Origin: Flavobacterium ginsenosidimutans
GTDB taxonomy: Bacteria > Bacteroidota > Bacteroidia > Flavobacteriales > Flavobacteriaceae
DNA length: 64,000 nt
NCBI RefSeq assembly: GCF_003254625.1
Contig: NZ_QJRJ01000079.1
Span: 124,001 to 188,000 of the forward strand
Direction: 5' to 3'
Shown here one piece after another: positions 8,383 through 17,600 of the stretch; the first letter of the stretch is position 1, and each line of letters begins with the position of its first letter. The translations under genes and the position numbers were made by a program. The notes beneath the pieces are model-generated. The model saw nothing but the letters and a program-made list of their open reading frames with translations. It did no database searches and had not been told where the DNA came from.

Positions 8383-11142
8383 ATGCAGAAAAGTAAATCC
8401 AGATCAATCGTATTTAAAATTGCGAAGTATTTCGGAATAACTTTCGCGGTTATTATAGGGTTATTATTTTTAACACCTATCATCTTTGAAGATCAAATTA
8501 AAGAACAAATCAAGAAAACGGCCAATGAAAGATTGAGCGCAGAATTGAATTATTCTGACGTTTCGGTTTCGTTTTTTCGTCATTTCCCATCGCTTACTCT
8601 GACCTTAGACGATTTAAGTCTAAACGGCTCAGCTCCATACAAAAACGAAAAGTTTATCACTGCTAAAGAGGTTTCTTTCGGAATAAATGTCGCGAGTTTA
8701 ATTTTCAGTAAATCAGTAAAAATTGATCAGATTTATTTATCAGATTCTTTTATAAATGTAAAAGTGAATCCAGAAGGAGAAGCAAATTACAACATTTACA
8801 AATCGCAAAAACAAGCGGCTAAATCAAATGACAGTTCTGATACTGCTTTAAAATTAGAGCGAATTGAGATTTTAAACAGTAAAATTATTTACGATGATAA
8901 ATCAACAAAAGTTCATTTTGATGCATTCGGATTCAATTATTTAGGAAAAGGAGATTTAAATAAAGCCGTTTTTGATTTATACTCAAAAGCTAAAATCGAA
9001 AAACTAAATATTGTTTACGAAGACGAACCTTATTTGATGAATAAAAAGGTCGATGCTGATTTAATCACTAAAGTAAACATTAACTCGCTTTCGTTCTTTT
9101 TCCAGCAAAACAACCTTAAAATCAATCAGCTTTTAGTCGATTTTAAAGGAAAATTTGATATTTTAAAAGACGGTTACAACATGGATTTCGTTATTAAATC
9201 CGACAATAGCGACCTATATGATGTATTTACCGCATTTCCGCCAAAATACATTACTTGGCTTTCTCAAACTGAATTAAAAGGAAAAACCGATCTTCTTTTT
9301 ACTTTGAAAGGAAAATATATTACGTCACAAAATATTGCGCCTGACTTGAATCTGGATGTAAAAATAGCTGACGGATTTGTGAATTATAACAAAAGTGCAT
9401 TTCCTGTTTCTAACCTGAATTTAGATATTAAAACAACTGTTCCTTCTCTAAATCCAGATTTAGTTATTATTGATGCTAAAAATTTGTCTTTAAACATTAA
9501 TCAGGATTATTTAAAATCGAAGTTTTTCGTTAAAGGAATAAATACTCCAGATATTAATGCTGATTTTAAAGCCAAAATTGATCTTGAAAAATTAACCAAA
9601 GCACTTGGGATTCCTGATATCGAATTAAAAGGAGCTTTGGCAGGAGATTTAAAAGCAAACGGAATATTTGACCAGAAAAACAAGCATTTTCCTGTTACAA
9701 ACGGTACCGTTAATTTAGAAAATGGATATTTAAAAACACAATATTACCCAAATCCAATTACTAATATTACAATTAAATCGAAAATCCAAAACCAAAAAGG
9801 AACGTTCGAAGATTTAAAAGTAAGTTTAAAACCAACACAATTTACCTTTGAAGGAAAACCTGTTTTTGTACAAGCTGATTTAAGCAATTTTGACGATTTA
9901 AATTATGATGTAAAAGCAAAAGGAGAACTAGACGTTAATAAAATCTATAAAGTTTTCTCTCAAAAAGGTCTTGATTTAGATGGTTTTATAAAAGCAGATC
10001 TCTCTTTGAAAGGAAAACAAAGCGATGCTGAAAAAGGAAATTACAGCAAACTGGACAATAAGGGAACTCTTGAATTGAGAAATATCGGAATTGCTTCTGA
10101 ATATCTTCCAAAGAAATTCATCATTAAAGAAGGTATTTTCAAAATCAATCAGGATAAGATGTCGTTCAATAATTTCTTGGCTGCTTACGGACAGTCTGAT
10201 TTTAAAATGAATGGCTATCTGCGAAATGTCTTCAATTACGTCACAACAAATACAGGCGTTTTAAGAGGTTCTTTTAAAGTTACATCGCGATACATCAACG
10301 TTGATGAATTTATGTCAAGCGTAGATCCAAATACATCTGTAACACAAAGTTCTACTTCGAAAACAGAAGCTAAACCATCAGAAAACACACAGACAGGCGT
10401 TATTATCATTCCAAGTAATTTAGATTTACAATTATTAGCAAATGCTCAAAAAGTGAATTTTGACAAATTGAATCTGGAAAATGCAACTGGGAATTTAACT
10501 ATGAAAAAAGGTAAATTAACGATGCAGAATACTGGTTTCAATTTAATTGGCTGTAATGTTTCGATGAATGCCAATTATCAAGCCGTAACGCCACAAAAAG
10601 CTAATTTTGATTACGCTATAAAAGCAACAGATTTTGACATCAAACGAGCTTATAATGAAATAGAAGTTTTCAGAAAAATGGCAAGCGCCGCAGAAAAAGC
10701 ACAAGGAATTGTTTCTTTGGATTATCAATTAAAAGGTCGATTGAACGGAAACATGGAACCTGTTTACCCTTCACTTGTTGGAGGCGGAACTCTTTCTGTA
10801 AAAGATGTAAAAGTTCGTGGTTTGAAAATGTTTAATGCCGTAAGTAAACAAACTAATTCTGAAAGCATGAAAAACCCAGACGTTTCTAAAGTTGATATCA
10901 AAACTACGATTAAGAACAATATCATGACTGTAGAACGCTTTAAATTTAAGTTTGCAGGCTTTAGACCAAGAATTGAAGGAACAACAAGCTTGGACGGAAA
11001 AATGAACTTAAAAATGCGTTTAGGATTACCTCCTTTGGGTATTTTTGGAATTCCGTTAACCGTTACAGGAACTCAAGATAATCCAAAAGTAAAAGTGGGA
11101 AGAAAAACTGAAGATTTAGAAGAAACTAAGGATACTGAATAA
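8383..11142 (+). CDS. AsmA-like protein, envelope biogenesis
   Basis: A 919-residue protein with one N-terminal membrane helix (about residues 12-33) and a long, beta-rich periplasmic region. It starts like AsmA/DUF748 proteins (ERLSAELNYSDVSVSFFRHFPSLTLTLDDLSLNG) and ends with the AsmA C-terminal pattern (GTTSLDGKMNLKMRLGLPPLGIFGIPLTVTGT). Known relatives such as AsmA, TamB and YhdP bridge the periplasm and move phospholipids to, or help assemble, the outer membrane. A Ser/Thr-rich insert at about 645-670 looks disordered. The specific role of this paralogue is not known. Confidence 0.85.
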   Translation: MQKSKSRSIVFKIAKYFGITFAVIIGLLFLTPIIFEDQIKEQIKKTANERLSAELNYSDVSVSFFRHFPSLTLTLDDLSLNGSAPYKNEKFITAKEVSFGINVASLIFSKSVKIDQIYLSDSFINVKVNPEGEANYNIYKSQKQAAKSNDSSDTALKLERIEILNSKIIYDDKSTKVHFDAFGFNYLGKGDLNKAVFDLYSKAKIEKLNIVYEDEPYLMNKKVDADLITKVNINSLSFFFQQNNLKINQLLVDFKGKFDILKDGYNMDFVIKSDNSDLYDVFTAFPPKYITWLSQTELKGKTDLLFTLKGKYITSQNIAPDLNLDVKIADGFVNYNKSAFPVSNLNLDIKTTVPSLNPDLVIIDAKNLSLNINQDYLKSKFFVKGINTPDINADFKAKIDLEKLTKALGIPDIELKGALAGDLKANGIFDQKNKHFPVTNGTVNLENGYLKTQYYPNPITNITIKSKIQNQKGTFEDLKVSLKPTQFTFEGKPVFVQADLSNFDDLNYDVKAKGELDVNKIYKVFSQKGLDLDGFIKADLSLKGKQSDAEKGNYSKLDNKGTLELRNIGIASEYLPKKFIIKEGIFKINQDKMSFNNFLAAYGQSDFKMNGYLRNVFNYVTTNTGVLRGSFKVTSRYINVDEFMSSVDPNTSVTQSSTSKTEAKPSENTQTGVIIIPSNLDLQLLANAQKVNFDKLNLENATGNLTMKKGKLTMQNTGFNLIGCNVSMNANYQAVTPQKANFDYAIKATDFDIKRAYNEIEVFRKMASAAEKAQGIVSLDYQLKGRLNGNMEPVYPSLVGGGTLSVKDVKVRGLKMFNAVSKQTNSESMKNPDVSKVDIKTTIKNNIMTVERFKFKFAGFRPRIEGTTSLDGKMNLKMRLGLPPLGIFGIPLTVTGTQDNPKVKVGRKTEDLEETKDTE

Positions 11143-11194
11143 TTAAATTCCAAGTTTTAAAAAATTCAAATTCCAAACTGGATTTCAACATATC

Positions 11195-11229
11195 AACCTT
11201 TGTCAAAGTTTAAAACTTTGACAAAGGTT
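11195..11229. repeat. REP-like palindrome, TTTGTCAAAGTTT family, copy 2
   Basis: A perfect 35-nt palindrome: the 13-bp core of copy 1 extended by AACC/GGTT outer pairs. It is followed by a T-run and may double as a terminator for the AsmA-like gene. Confidence 0.85.
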
Positions 11230-11241
11230 TTTTTTGCGATT

Positions 11242-11520
11242 TGTCATTCCAAGGAACAAAGCAATCTTCACCAGAAATTCTATAAGAAATTCGACAATAC
11301 GAGTTAGACCTGACGGGTTTTAAAAACCTGTCAGGTCTACTTTACATTCTCAAACTCGACAATAAAAAACCAATCTTTGTCATTCCGAGGAACAAAGCTA
11401 CCACACTAACAAAAGATCACTAATTTGATTTAACACGTGAGATTACTTCGTTCCTCGCAAAGACCAACCTTTGTAGAACTGCTTGCGAAGATTCCTCGTT
11501 CTGCAGGAAGACATAATTGC
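11242..11520. repeat. Cluster of TGTCATTCCGAGGAACAAAGC-type repeats
   Basis: Direct copies start at 11242 (TGTCATTCCAAGGAACAAAGC form) and 11379 (TGTCATTCCGAGGAAC form). Inverted fragments lie at about 11440-11463 and 11483-11510 (TTCGTTCCTCGCAAAGA and a degenerate copy). A further copy is at 23656-23683. The 458-bp gap between the AsmA-like gene and rpmA holds these repeats and the two palindromes, but no credible gene. Confidence 0.6.
11305..11339. repeat. REP palindrome related to those flanking the RAYT gene
   Basis: A 35-nt near-perfect palindrome with core CCTGACGGGTTTT, one A, AAAACCTGTCAGG. It matches the RAYT-flanking REPs at 26249-27078 (CCTAACAGGTTTT), with a paired change of A:T to G:C in the stem. 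Confidence 0.75.
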
Positions 11521-11546
11521 AGTTACTTTCTCAAACTAACAAAAAC

Positions 11547-11578
11547 AAAAAACCCGATCTTTTCAGAACGGGTTTTTT
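11547..11578 (-). terminator. Terminator of the rplU-rpmA operon
   Basis: A 10-bp stem AAAAAACCCG/CGGGTTTTTT (11547-11556 and 11569-11578) lies downstream of rpmA. Read on the minus strand it ends in a T-run. Confidence 0.85.
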
Positions 11579-11600
11579 ATAAAAAGTAAATCTTTGATTA

Positions 11601-11861
11601 TTATGCCTCGAATGGGATAATAGATACATAAGATTTGTTATCTCTTTTCTTTTGGAACTTAACAACTCCAGCAACTCTTGCGTGAAGAGTGTGATCTTTA
11701 CTAATGTAAACGTTTTCACCTGGATTGTGTTTTGAACCTCTTTGTCTAACGATGATGTTCCCAGCAATAGCAGCTTGTCCACCATAAATCTTAACGCCTA
11801 GACGTTTTGATTCTGATTCTCTACCATTCTTCGAACTACCGACACCTTTCTTGTGAGCCAT
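11601..11861 (-). CDS. rpmA: 50S ribosomal protein L27
   Basis: L27 lies near the peptidyl-transferase centre of the 50S subunit. The 86-residue sequence begins [16 protein letters not shown] and contains [10 protein letters not shown] and NIIVRQRG, all hallmarks of the family. There is no N-terminal extension of the kind that is cleaved in Firmicutes. It lies 24 bp after rplU in the standard rplU-rpmA order and shares its promoter. Confidence 0.98.
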
Positions 11862-11885
11862 GACGTATGAGTTTAAATATTGTTA

Positions 11886-12323
11886 TTATTCTTTAGTAGC
11901 TTCTTTTTTAGCTTTTGGAGCTGCTTTTTTAGCTTTTGGAGCTTCTACTTCTTCAGTAGCTGCTTCTTCTGCTACAACCGCTTTTTTAGCTGCTGCTTTT
12001 TTAGTTCCTCCTGCTGCAGTAATACCTTCAATTACAATTTGTGTAAGATATTGTCTGTGACCATTTCTTTTTTTGTATCCTTTTCTTCTTTTCTTTTTGA
12101 AAACGATAACTTTATCACCTTTTAAGTGTTGTAACACTTTAGCTTCTACTGAAGCACCTTCTATAGCTGGGGCGCCTAAAGTTACATTTCCATTGTCATC
12201 TAATAAAAGAACTTTGTCAAAAGAAACTTTTGAACCTTCTTCGTTAGCTAAACGGTGAACATAAACCTTTAAGTCTTTGCTTACTTTAAATTGTTGCCCT
12301 GCTATCTCTACGATTGCATACAT
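11886..12323 (-). CDS. rplU: 50S ribosomal protein L21 with Lys/Ala-rich tail
   Basis: L21 binds 23S rRNA in the large subunit. Residues 1-102 are the conserved domain (MYAIVEIAGQQFKV at the start, KKRRKGYKKRNGHRQ towards its end). Residues of about 103-145 are a low-complexity extension rich in Lys, Ala and Glu, as commonly seen in Flavobacteriia. The gene is first in the rplU-rpmA operon and has a near-ideal promoter directly upstream. Confidence 0.98.
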   Translation of the reverse strand: MYAIVEIAGQQFKVSKDLKVYVHRLANEEGSKVSFDKVLLLDDNGNVTLGAPAIEGASVEAKVLQHLKGDKVIVFKKKRRKGYKKRNGHRQYLTQIVIEGITAAGGTKKAAAKKAVVAEEAATEEVEAPKAKKAAPKAKKEATKE

Positions 12324-12353
12324 ATCAAATTGATTTATTGAATTTTAAGGTTG

Positions 12354-12383
12354 CAAATATACAACTAATAATTTACTATGCAA
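12354..12383 (-). promoter_or_regulatory. Bacteroidota promoter of rplU-rpmA
   Basis: On the minus strand, TTG (12381-12383) is followed by 19 bp and TATATTTG (12354-12361), an exact fit to TTG-N19-TAnnTTTG. It lies 30 bp before the rplU start. Confidence 0.85.
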
Positions 12384-12526
12384 CCTATGGAAGCAAAAAT
12401 ATTTTTACATAAAAAAACCTTGTTTTTCAAGCAGTTCCATACAAGAAACGGAATTAATTTAAAGTAAAAGATTGTTAAAATAGTAGTTATTTAAAAACAA
12501 ATCTGCAATTCCTAACTAAAAAAAAC

Positions 12527-12534
12527 TATTTTTG
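12527..12534 (+). promoter_or_regulatory. Possible -7 box for the M16 protease operon
   Basis: TATTTTTG matches TAnnTTTG and lies 62 bp before the first M16 gene. No clear TTG is seen at 17-23 bp upstream. Confidence 0.35.
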
Positions 12535-12596
12535 ATGTAACTAAAATCAATTCTTGTTTACCTACTCTTGTTTGGTATATAAAATTATTAATCTTT

Positions 12597-13919
12597 ATGA
12601 AAAAATCAATAATGATGTTAAGTGCTGCATTAATGCTCGGCGGAGTGGCTCATGCTCAAAAAGTAGCTTTTGAAGAATACAATTTAGATAATGGCCTACA
12701 CGTCATTTTACACAATGATTCTTCTGCTCCAGTTGTTATCACTTCAGTAATGTATCATGTAGGATCTAAAGACGAGCGTCCTGACAGAACTGGATTTGCA
12801 CACTTTTTTGAGCATTTATTATTTGAAGGAACTCAAAACATTAAACGTGGCGAATGGATGAAAATCGTTACTGCAAATGGCGGAGTTAACAACGCAAATA
12901 CATCTGATGACAGAACTTATTATTATGAAGTTTTTCCTTCTAATAGTTTAGAACTTGGTTTATGGATGGAATCTGAGAGATTAATGCATCCTATCATCAA
13001 TAAAATTGGAGTTGACACTCAAAATGAAGTGGTAAAAGAAGAAAAGAGAATGCGTTATGACAATCAGCCATACGGAAATATTCTTCCAGAGGTAAAAAAG
13101 AATATGTTTAAAAATCATCCTTATAGATGGACTACAATTGGCTCTATGAAAGATCTGGATGCTGCAACTCTTGAGGAATTTCAAGCTTTTAATAAAAAAT
13201 TCTACACGCCAAACAATGCCGTTTTGGTTGTTGCAGGAGATTTTGATAAAGCTAAAACAAAAGAATGGATTCAGAAATATTTTGGACCAATTCCAAAAGG
13301 CGAAGAGCTTAAAAAACAAACTTATGTAGAAGATCCGATCACTCAGCCAATTAAAGCAACATACGAGGATCCGAATATTCAAATTCCTATGATTGTGGCT
13401 TCTTACAGAACGCCTTCAATGAAAACAAGAGACGCAAGAGTTTTAGATTTAATTTCTTCTTATTTAAGTGATGGAAAAAGCTCTAAACTTTATAAAAAAA
13501 TAGTTGATGACAAAAAAATGGCATTGCAAATTGGCGCAGTAGGATTTAGCCAAGAAGATTACGGAATGTACATTCTGTACGGTTTGCCAATGGCTCCAAA
13601 CACAACAGCTGATATCTTAAAAGAAATGGATGAAGAAATTGTAAAAATCCAAACTGATCTTATTTCTGAAAAAGATTATGAAAAATTACAAAACAAATTC
13701 GATAATAATTACGTGAATGCAAATGCAAGTGTAGAAGGAATTGCAGAAAATCTAGCTTCATATTATCTTCTTTATGGCGATGTGAATTTGATTAATACCG
13801 AAATCGACATTTACCATTCTATTACAAGAGAAGAAATTAGAGAAGTTGCCAAGAAGTATTTAAACCCAAATCAGCGTTTAATTTTAGATTATATTCCTAC
13901 CGCTAAATCTCAAAACTAA
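12597..13919 (+). CDS. M16 family zinc peptidase, catalytically complete subunit
   Basis: A 440-residue insulinase-family peptidase with a signal peptide (MKKSIMMLSAALMLGGVAHAQ), so it is exported. The inverted zinc motif HFFEH at about residues 68-72 is intact, and the distal glutamate is in NEVVKEEKR about 75 residues later. Length and domain content fit one half of a processing-peptidase-type heterodimer. The second M16 gene follows after 12 bp and lacks the zinc motif, so the two products probably form an active/inactive pair that degrades peptides in the periplasm. Confidence 0.92.
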   Translation: MKKSIMMLSAALMLGGVAHAQKVAFEEYNLDNGLHVILHNDSSAPVVITSVMYHVGSKDERPDRTGFAHFFEHLLFEGTQNIKRGEWMKIVTANGGVNNANTSDDRTYYYEVFPSNSLELGLWMESERLMHPIINKIGVDTQNEVVKEEKRMRYDNQPYGNILPEVKKNMFKNHPYRWTTIGSMKDLDAATLEEFQAFNKKFYTPNNAVLVVAGDFDKAKTKEWIQKYFGPIPKGEELKKQTYVEDPITQPIKATYEDPNIQIPMIVASYRTPSMKTRDARVLDLISSYLSDGKSSKLYKKIVDDKKMALQIGAVGFSQEDYGMYILYGLPMAPNTTADILKEMDEEIVKIQTDLISEKDYEKLQNKFDNNYVNANASVEGIAENLASYYLLYGDVNLINTEIDIYHSITREEIREVAKKYLNPNQRLILDYIPTAKSQN

Positions 13920-13931
13920 GAATATCGAATC

Positions 13932-15980
13932 ATGAAAAACATATATACTTTTTTAATCCTTATTTTCCTAACTGGAATTATGCAAGCACAAGATCGTCCA
14001 CAACCCAAACCAGGAAATGCCCCAGTAGTCAACATCAAAAAACCGCAGACTTTCGTTTTATCAAACGGAATGAAGGTTTTAGTTGTTGAAAACCACAAAT
14101 TGCCTAGAGTGAGTTTTACACTTACTTTAGACAATGCGCCGTTTACTGAAGGTAACAAAAAAGGTGTTGACGAGTTAACCAGCAGCTTAATTGGAAACGG
14201 AACTAAAAAAACAACTAAAGAAGCTTTTAACGAAGAAATTGATTTCTACGGAGCCAATATCAACTTTACCTCTCAAGGTGCATACGCAAGTGCTTTGACC
14301 AAATATTCTGGACGTGTTTTAGAACTTTTGGCAGAAGGTGCTTTACAGCCAAATTTCACTCAAACTGAATTTGATAAAGAAAAAGCAAAACTTTTAGAAG
14401 GCCTTAAAGCCGATGAAAAAAGCGTCCCTGCAATTTCTAACCGAGTTGTTGATGTTTTAGCTTTTGGAAAAAATCATCCTAATGGAGAATATCTTTCTGA
14501 AGAAACTGTAAAAAATGTTACACTTGCAGATGTTCAAAACAATTATAACACTTATTTCGTTCCAGAAAATGCTTATTTAGTTGTTATTGGAGATATTAAA
14601 TTTAAAGAAACAAAAACTGCTGTAGAGAAATTATTTAGCGGATGGAAAAAACAAGCGGCGCCAAAAAGCAATTACCCAGATCCAGTAAATGTTTCTAATT
14701 TACAAATTGATTTTGTAGATGTTCCAAATGCAGTCCAGTCTGAAATCTCATTAGTTAATACTGTTAATTTAAGAATGAGCGACCCAGATTTCTTTCCAGC
14801 AGTTATTGCAAATCAAATTTTAGGAGGCGATTTCAACAGTTACTTGAACATGAATCTGCGTGAACAGCACGCTTGGACTTATGGTGCAAATTCAAGCATT
14901 GGAAGCGGAAAATATGTAACCAAATTTAAAGCATCTTCTGCCGTAAGAAATACCGTTACAGACAGTGCAGTGGTTCAGTTTGTAAAAGAAATTAAACGAA
15001 TTCGTACAGAAAGAGTTGATCCTGAAGTTTTAAGAAATGTAAAAGCAGGATATATTGGAAGGTTTGTAATGCAGGTTGAAAAACCACAAGCTGTTGCGCG
15101 TTACGCTTTAAACATTGAAACAGAAAAACTTCCTGCTGATTTCTACGAAAAATACATTCAAACCATTAATAATGTTACAGCTGATGATATTTATCGTGTA
15201 GCTAACAAATATTTCTTATTGGACAATATGCGTATTGTAATTGTCGGAAAAGGAACTGATGTAATTTCAAGTTTAGAAAAATTACAAATCCCGATTTCAT
15301 ATTTTGACAAATACGGAAATCCTGTTGAAAAGCCTTCAACTAAAAAAGAAGCGCCAAAAGATATTACTGCAAAAACAGTTTTTGAAAATTACATTAAAGC
15401 AATTGGAGGAGAAAAAGCCGTTACAGCAGTAAAAACGCTTTATATGAATGGTTCTACAACTATTCCTCAAGCTCCTACTCCATTAACATTTACTTCAAAA
15501 TTAGACTCAAAAGGAAAAATGATGGTTTCACTTTCTATGGGAACTATGAATTTAATGAAACAAGTGGTTAACGAAAAAGGTGCTTATGTTGAACAACAAG
15601 GACAAAGAAAAAATCTTGAAGGAGAAGATCTTGCCGAAATGAAAGCAAACGCAGCTCCTTTTGAAGAATTACAGCTTGTAAAAAGAACCGACTTAAAAGT
15701 AGAAGGAATTGAACCAATAAACGGAAATGACGCTTACGTAATTAAAGATGGTAAAACCAAATATTTCTACGACGTAAAATCAGGTTTAAAAACTGCGGAA
15801 TCTAAGGTTCGCGAACAAGGCGGAAAATCAGTAGAGCAAATCACTAATTTCAATGACTATAAAGAAGTTAAAGGTGTAAAAGTACCTTTTAATTTAGTTC
15901 AAAATGTTGGTTTTGAATTGGATATTAAAATGTCTGATGTCAAGATAAATGAAGGAGTTACTGAGAAAGATTTTCTCTAA
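13932..15980 (+). CDS. M16 family peptidase-like protein, non-catalytic, with C-terminal extension
   Basis: This partner of the preceding gene has a signal peptide (ending GIMQAQ) and two M16 domains in about residues 30-475. At the place of HxxEH it has GVDELTSSLIGNG, so the zinc site is absent. The conserved REQHAWTYGANSSIG substrate-binding motif of the second half is kept. Residues of about 490-682 are an extra beta-rich domain resembling lipoprotein-carrier-type (LolA-like) folds, starting ITAKTVFENYIKAIGG. In bacterial M16 pairs the inactive subunit supplies this Arg/Tyr motif to the active one. Confidence 0.88.
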   Translation: MKNIYTFLILIFLTGIMQAQDRPQPKPGNAPVVNIKKPQTFVLSNGMKVLVVENHKLPRVSFTLTLDNAPFTEGNKKGVDELTSSLIGNGTKKTTKEAFNEEIDFYGANINFTSQGAYASALTKYSGRVLELLAEGALQPNFTQTEFDKEKAKLLEGLKADEKSVPAISNRVVDVLAFGKNHPNGEYLSEETVKNVTLADVQNNYNTYFVPENAYLVVIGDIKFKETKTAVEKLFSGWKKQAAPKSNYPDPVNVSNLQIDFVDVPNAVQSEISLVNTVNLRMSDPDFFPAVIANQILGGDFNSYLNMNLREQHAWTYGANSSIGSGKYVTKFKASSAVRNTVTDSAVVQFVKEIKRIRTERVDPEVLRNVKAGYIGRFVMQVEKPQAVARYALNIETEKLPADFYEKYIQTINNVTADDIYRVANKYFLLDNMRIVIVGKGTDVISSLEKLQIPISYFDKYGNPVEKPSTKKEAPKDITAKTVFENYIKAIGGEKAVTAVKTLYMNGSTTIPQAPTPLTFTSKLDSKGKMMVSLSMGTMNLMKQVVNEKGAYVEQQGQRKNLEGEDLAEMKANAAPFEELQLVKRTDLKVEGIEPINGNDAYVIKDGKTKYFYDVKSGLKTAESKVREQGGKSVEQITNFNDYKEVKGVKVPFNLVQNVGFELDIKMSDVKINEGVTEKDFL

Positions 15981-16057
15981 GAGATGCTAAGGTTCTGAGC
16001 TCTACTAAGCTACTAAGTTACTAAGATTCTGAGATACTAAGGTGCTAAGATTTTAAG

Positions 16058-16088
16058 GCTTTGTCAAAGTTTGAAACTTTGACAAAGC
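16058..16088. repeat. REP-like palindrome, TTTGTCAAAGTTT family, copy 3
   Basis: A perfect 31-nt palindrome, GCTTTGTCAAAGTTT, G, and its complement. The outer pair is GC/GC instead of the AACC/GGTT of copy 2. A T-run follows. It is preceded by a run of CTAAG-type short repeats at about 15985-16055. Confidence 0.85.
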
Positions 16089-16106
16089 TTTTTTTACGCT
16101 CAGTTT

Positions 16107-16185
16107 TGTCAGGCTGAGCGGAGTCGAAGCCCTATTCCAATTAGCGCGCCCTTCTCCCGAAGCCTCGGGATCGCTCAGGGTGACA
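16107..16185. repeat. Short inverted-end element, TGTCA-GCTGAGCG type
   Basis: The 79-bp element starts TGTCAGGCTGAGCG and ends CGCTCAGGGTGACA, giving inverted ends with a few mismatches. It contains the hairpin CCCGAAGCCTCGGG. Relatives are at 2381-2415 and 23778-23843. Confidence 0.65.
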
Positions 16186-16236
16186 TATCTATCAAATTAC
16201 ATTTTACCTTTTACAAGCAACATTTCACAATTAAAA

Positions 16237-17103
16237 TCACTTCTTAGCCGACAAATAAACCCCAATCAAAATAATAAACGCCCCGACAGACTGAATTGGA
16301 GTCAGAAATTCGCTATCTAATAATCCCCAGAAAAAAGCAACAATCGGAATTAAATATGTTACTGATGTTGCAAATACTGGCGATGACATCTGAATCAGTT
16401 TAAAGAAAAGAATGTTTGCAATTCCAGTTCCTAAAACACCTAAAATCATTACAAAAAGTATCGAATGCTGTGTTTCTGCAAAATGTATTTTTTGACTGAT
16501 ATCGGTTGTGCTTAAGATAATTAACGCTGGTAAAAATAAAACCGCAAAATTCCCTGTTGTAATACTAACCGAATTCAGATCGTGCAAATATTTCTTAATC
16601 AAATTCACGTTGATTGCATAACTAAGCGTTGCAATAACTACCAATAAGACATATAGATAATTTTGAGTTCCACTTGCATCATCTCCATTTAAAACCAAAA
16701 GCAAACAGCCTACAAGCCCAACAAAAACCCCTAAAACCTGTCGTTTTTGAAACTGAATTCCAAAAGCTACAATTCCTAAAACTAAAGTATTTAAAGGCGT
16801 TAGCGAATTTAAAATCGCCACAATCGAACTATTTACCTGAGTTTCGGCAATAGCAAAAAGATACGCTGGCATAAAAGTCCCAAAAAGTGAAGTTATTGCA
16901 ACATATTTCCATTGGCGTTTGGAAATTTTTTTTAAACTATTAAAACCAAAAATCAACAGAAAAAGCGCAGCAAAAATAATTCGGAATGAACCGACTTGGA
17001 TAGCTGTCAAACCAATTAATCCCTTTTTTATTAAAATAAAAGAACTTCCCCAAATAAGAGAAAGAATCGCTAAGTAAATCCACTTTAACTGTTTTGTATC
17101 CAT
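16237..17103 (-). CDS. EamA/DMT superfamily transporter
   Basis: A 288-residue inner-membrane protein with about ten hydrophobic segments and the two-fold EamA repeat. The N-terminal repeat shows WGSSFILIKKGL and the second begins near LYVLLVVIATLSYAINVNLIKK. Drug/metabolite transporters of this type export amino acids or other small metabolites; the substrate cannot be inferred here. The gene is alone on its strand and diverges from the metal-binding lipoprotein gene. Confidence 0.88.
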   Translation of the reverse strand: MDTKQLKWIYLAILSLIWGSSFILIKKGLIGLTAIQVGSFRIIFAALFLLIFGFNSLKKISKRQWKYVAITSLFGTFMPAYLFAIAETQVNSSIVAILNSLTPLNTLVLGIVAFGIQFQKRQVLGVFVGLVGCLLLVLNGDDASGTQNYLYVLLVVIATLSYAINVNLIKKYLHDLNSVSITTGNFAVLFLPALIILSTTDISQKIHFAETQHSILFVMILGVLGTGIANILFFKLIQMSSPVFATSVTYLIPIVAFFWGLLDSEFLTPIQSVGAFIILIGVYLSAKK

Positions 17104-17204
17104 AAATTGTATTTTACTACAAATTTGTAATTATTTTACGAACTGACCTCTCTCTTTTTATTAATTTTGCACAAAAGTAATTCGCAATTTAAAATTCATA
17201 TATA

Positions 17205-17582
17205 ATGAAAATTTCAAAAATCTTAATCGCAGCGACAATCGCTGGCTTAGTATTCGTTGGCTGTAAAAAAGAAGAAGATAAAAGCCTTCAAGTTGTAAAT
17301 GCAGAAAAAAGTGCTCCAAAAGAACACAAACCAATTGCTGCTGAAAATCTTCAAACAGCAAGCTTCACAATAGACGGAATGACTTGTGCTGTTGGATGCG
17401 CAAAAACAATTGAAGAAGAATTAGCTAATCTTGACGGAGTTGAAAAAGCAACTGTTGATTTTGACAAGAAAACGGCAACTGTAAGTTTTGATAAAACAAT
17501 CCAAAACTCAGAATCTTTAACTAAAGTGGTTCAAGAAACTGGAGACGGAAAAACATATAAGGTTTCGAATTTTAAATCTTAA
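17205..17582 (+). CDS. Heavy-metal-associated (HMA) domain lipoprotein
   Basis: This small secreted protein has a lipoprotein signal with its modified cysteine in VFVGCKKEE, an acidic/lysine linker, and a ferredoxin-like HMA domain at about residues 55-120. The metal motif is GMTCAVGCAKTIEEEL, a CxxxC spacing rather than the usual GMTCxxC but common in Bacteroidota homologues. It probably binds copper or another soft metal in the periplasm. No efflux ATPase is adjacent. Confidence 0.85.
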   Translation: MKISKILIAATIAGLVFVGCKKEEDKSLQVVNAEKSAPKEHKPIAAENLQTASFTIDGMTCAVGCAKTIEEELANLDGVEKATVDFDKKTATVSFDKTIQNSESLTKVVQETGDGKTYKVSNFKS

Positions 17583-17600
17583 ATTCTAGATTTTAAAAAA

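Noticed and set aside
11860..12258. Plus-strand open frames opposite rplU
   Set aside because: They are Phe/Ser/Cys-rich antisense translations of the Lys/Ala-rich L21 tail.
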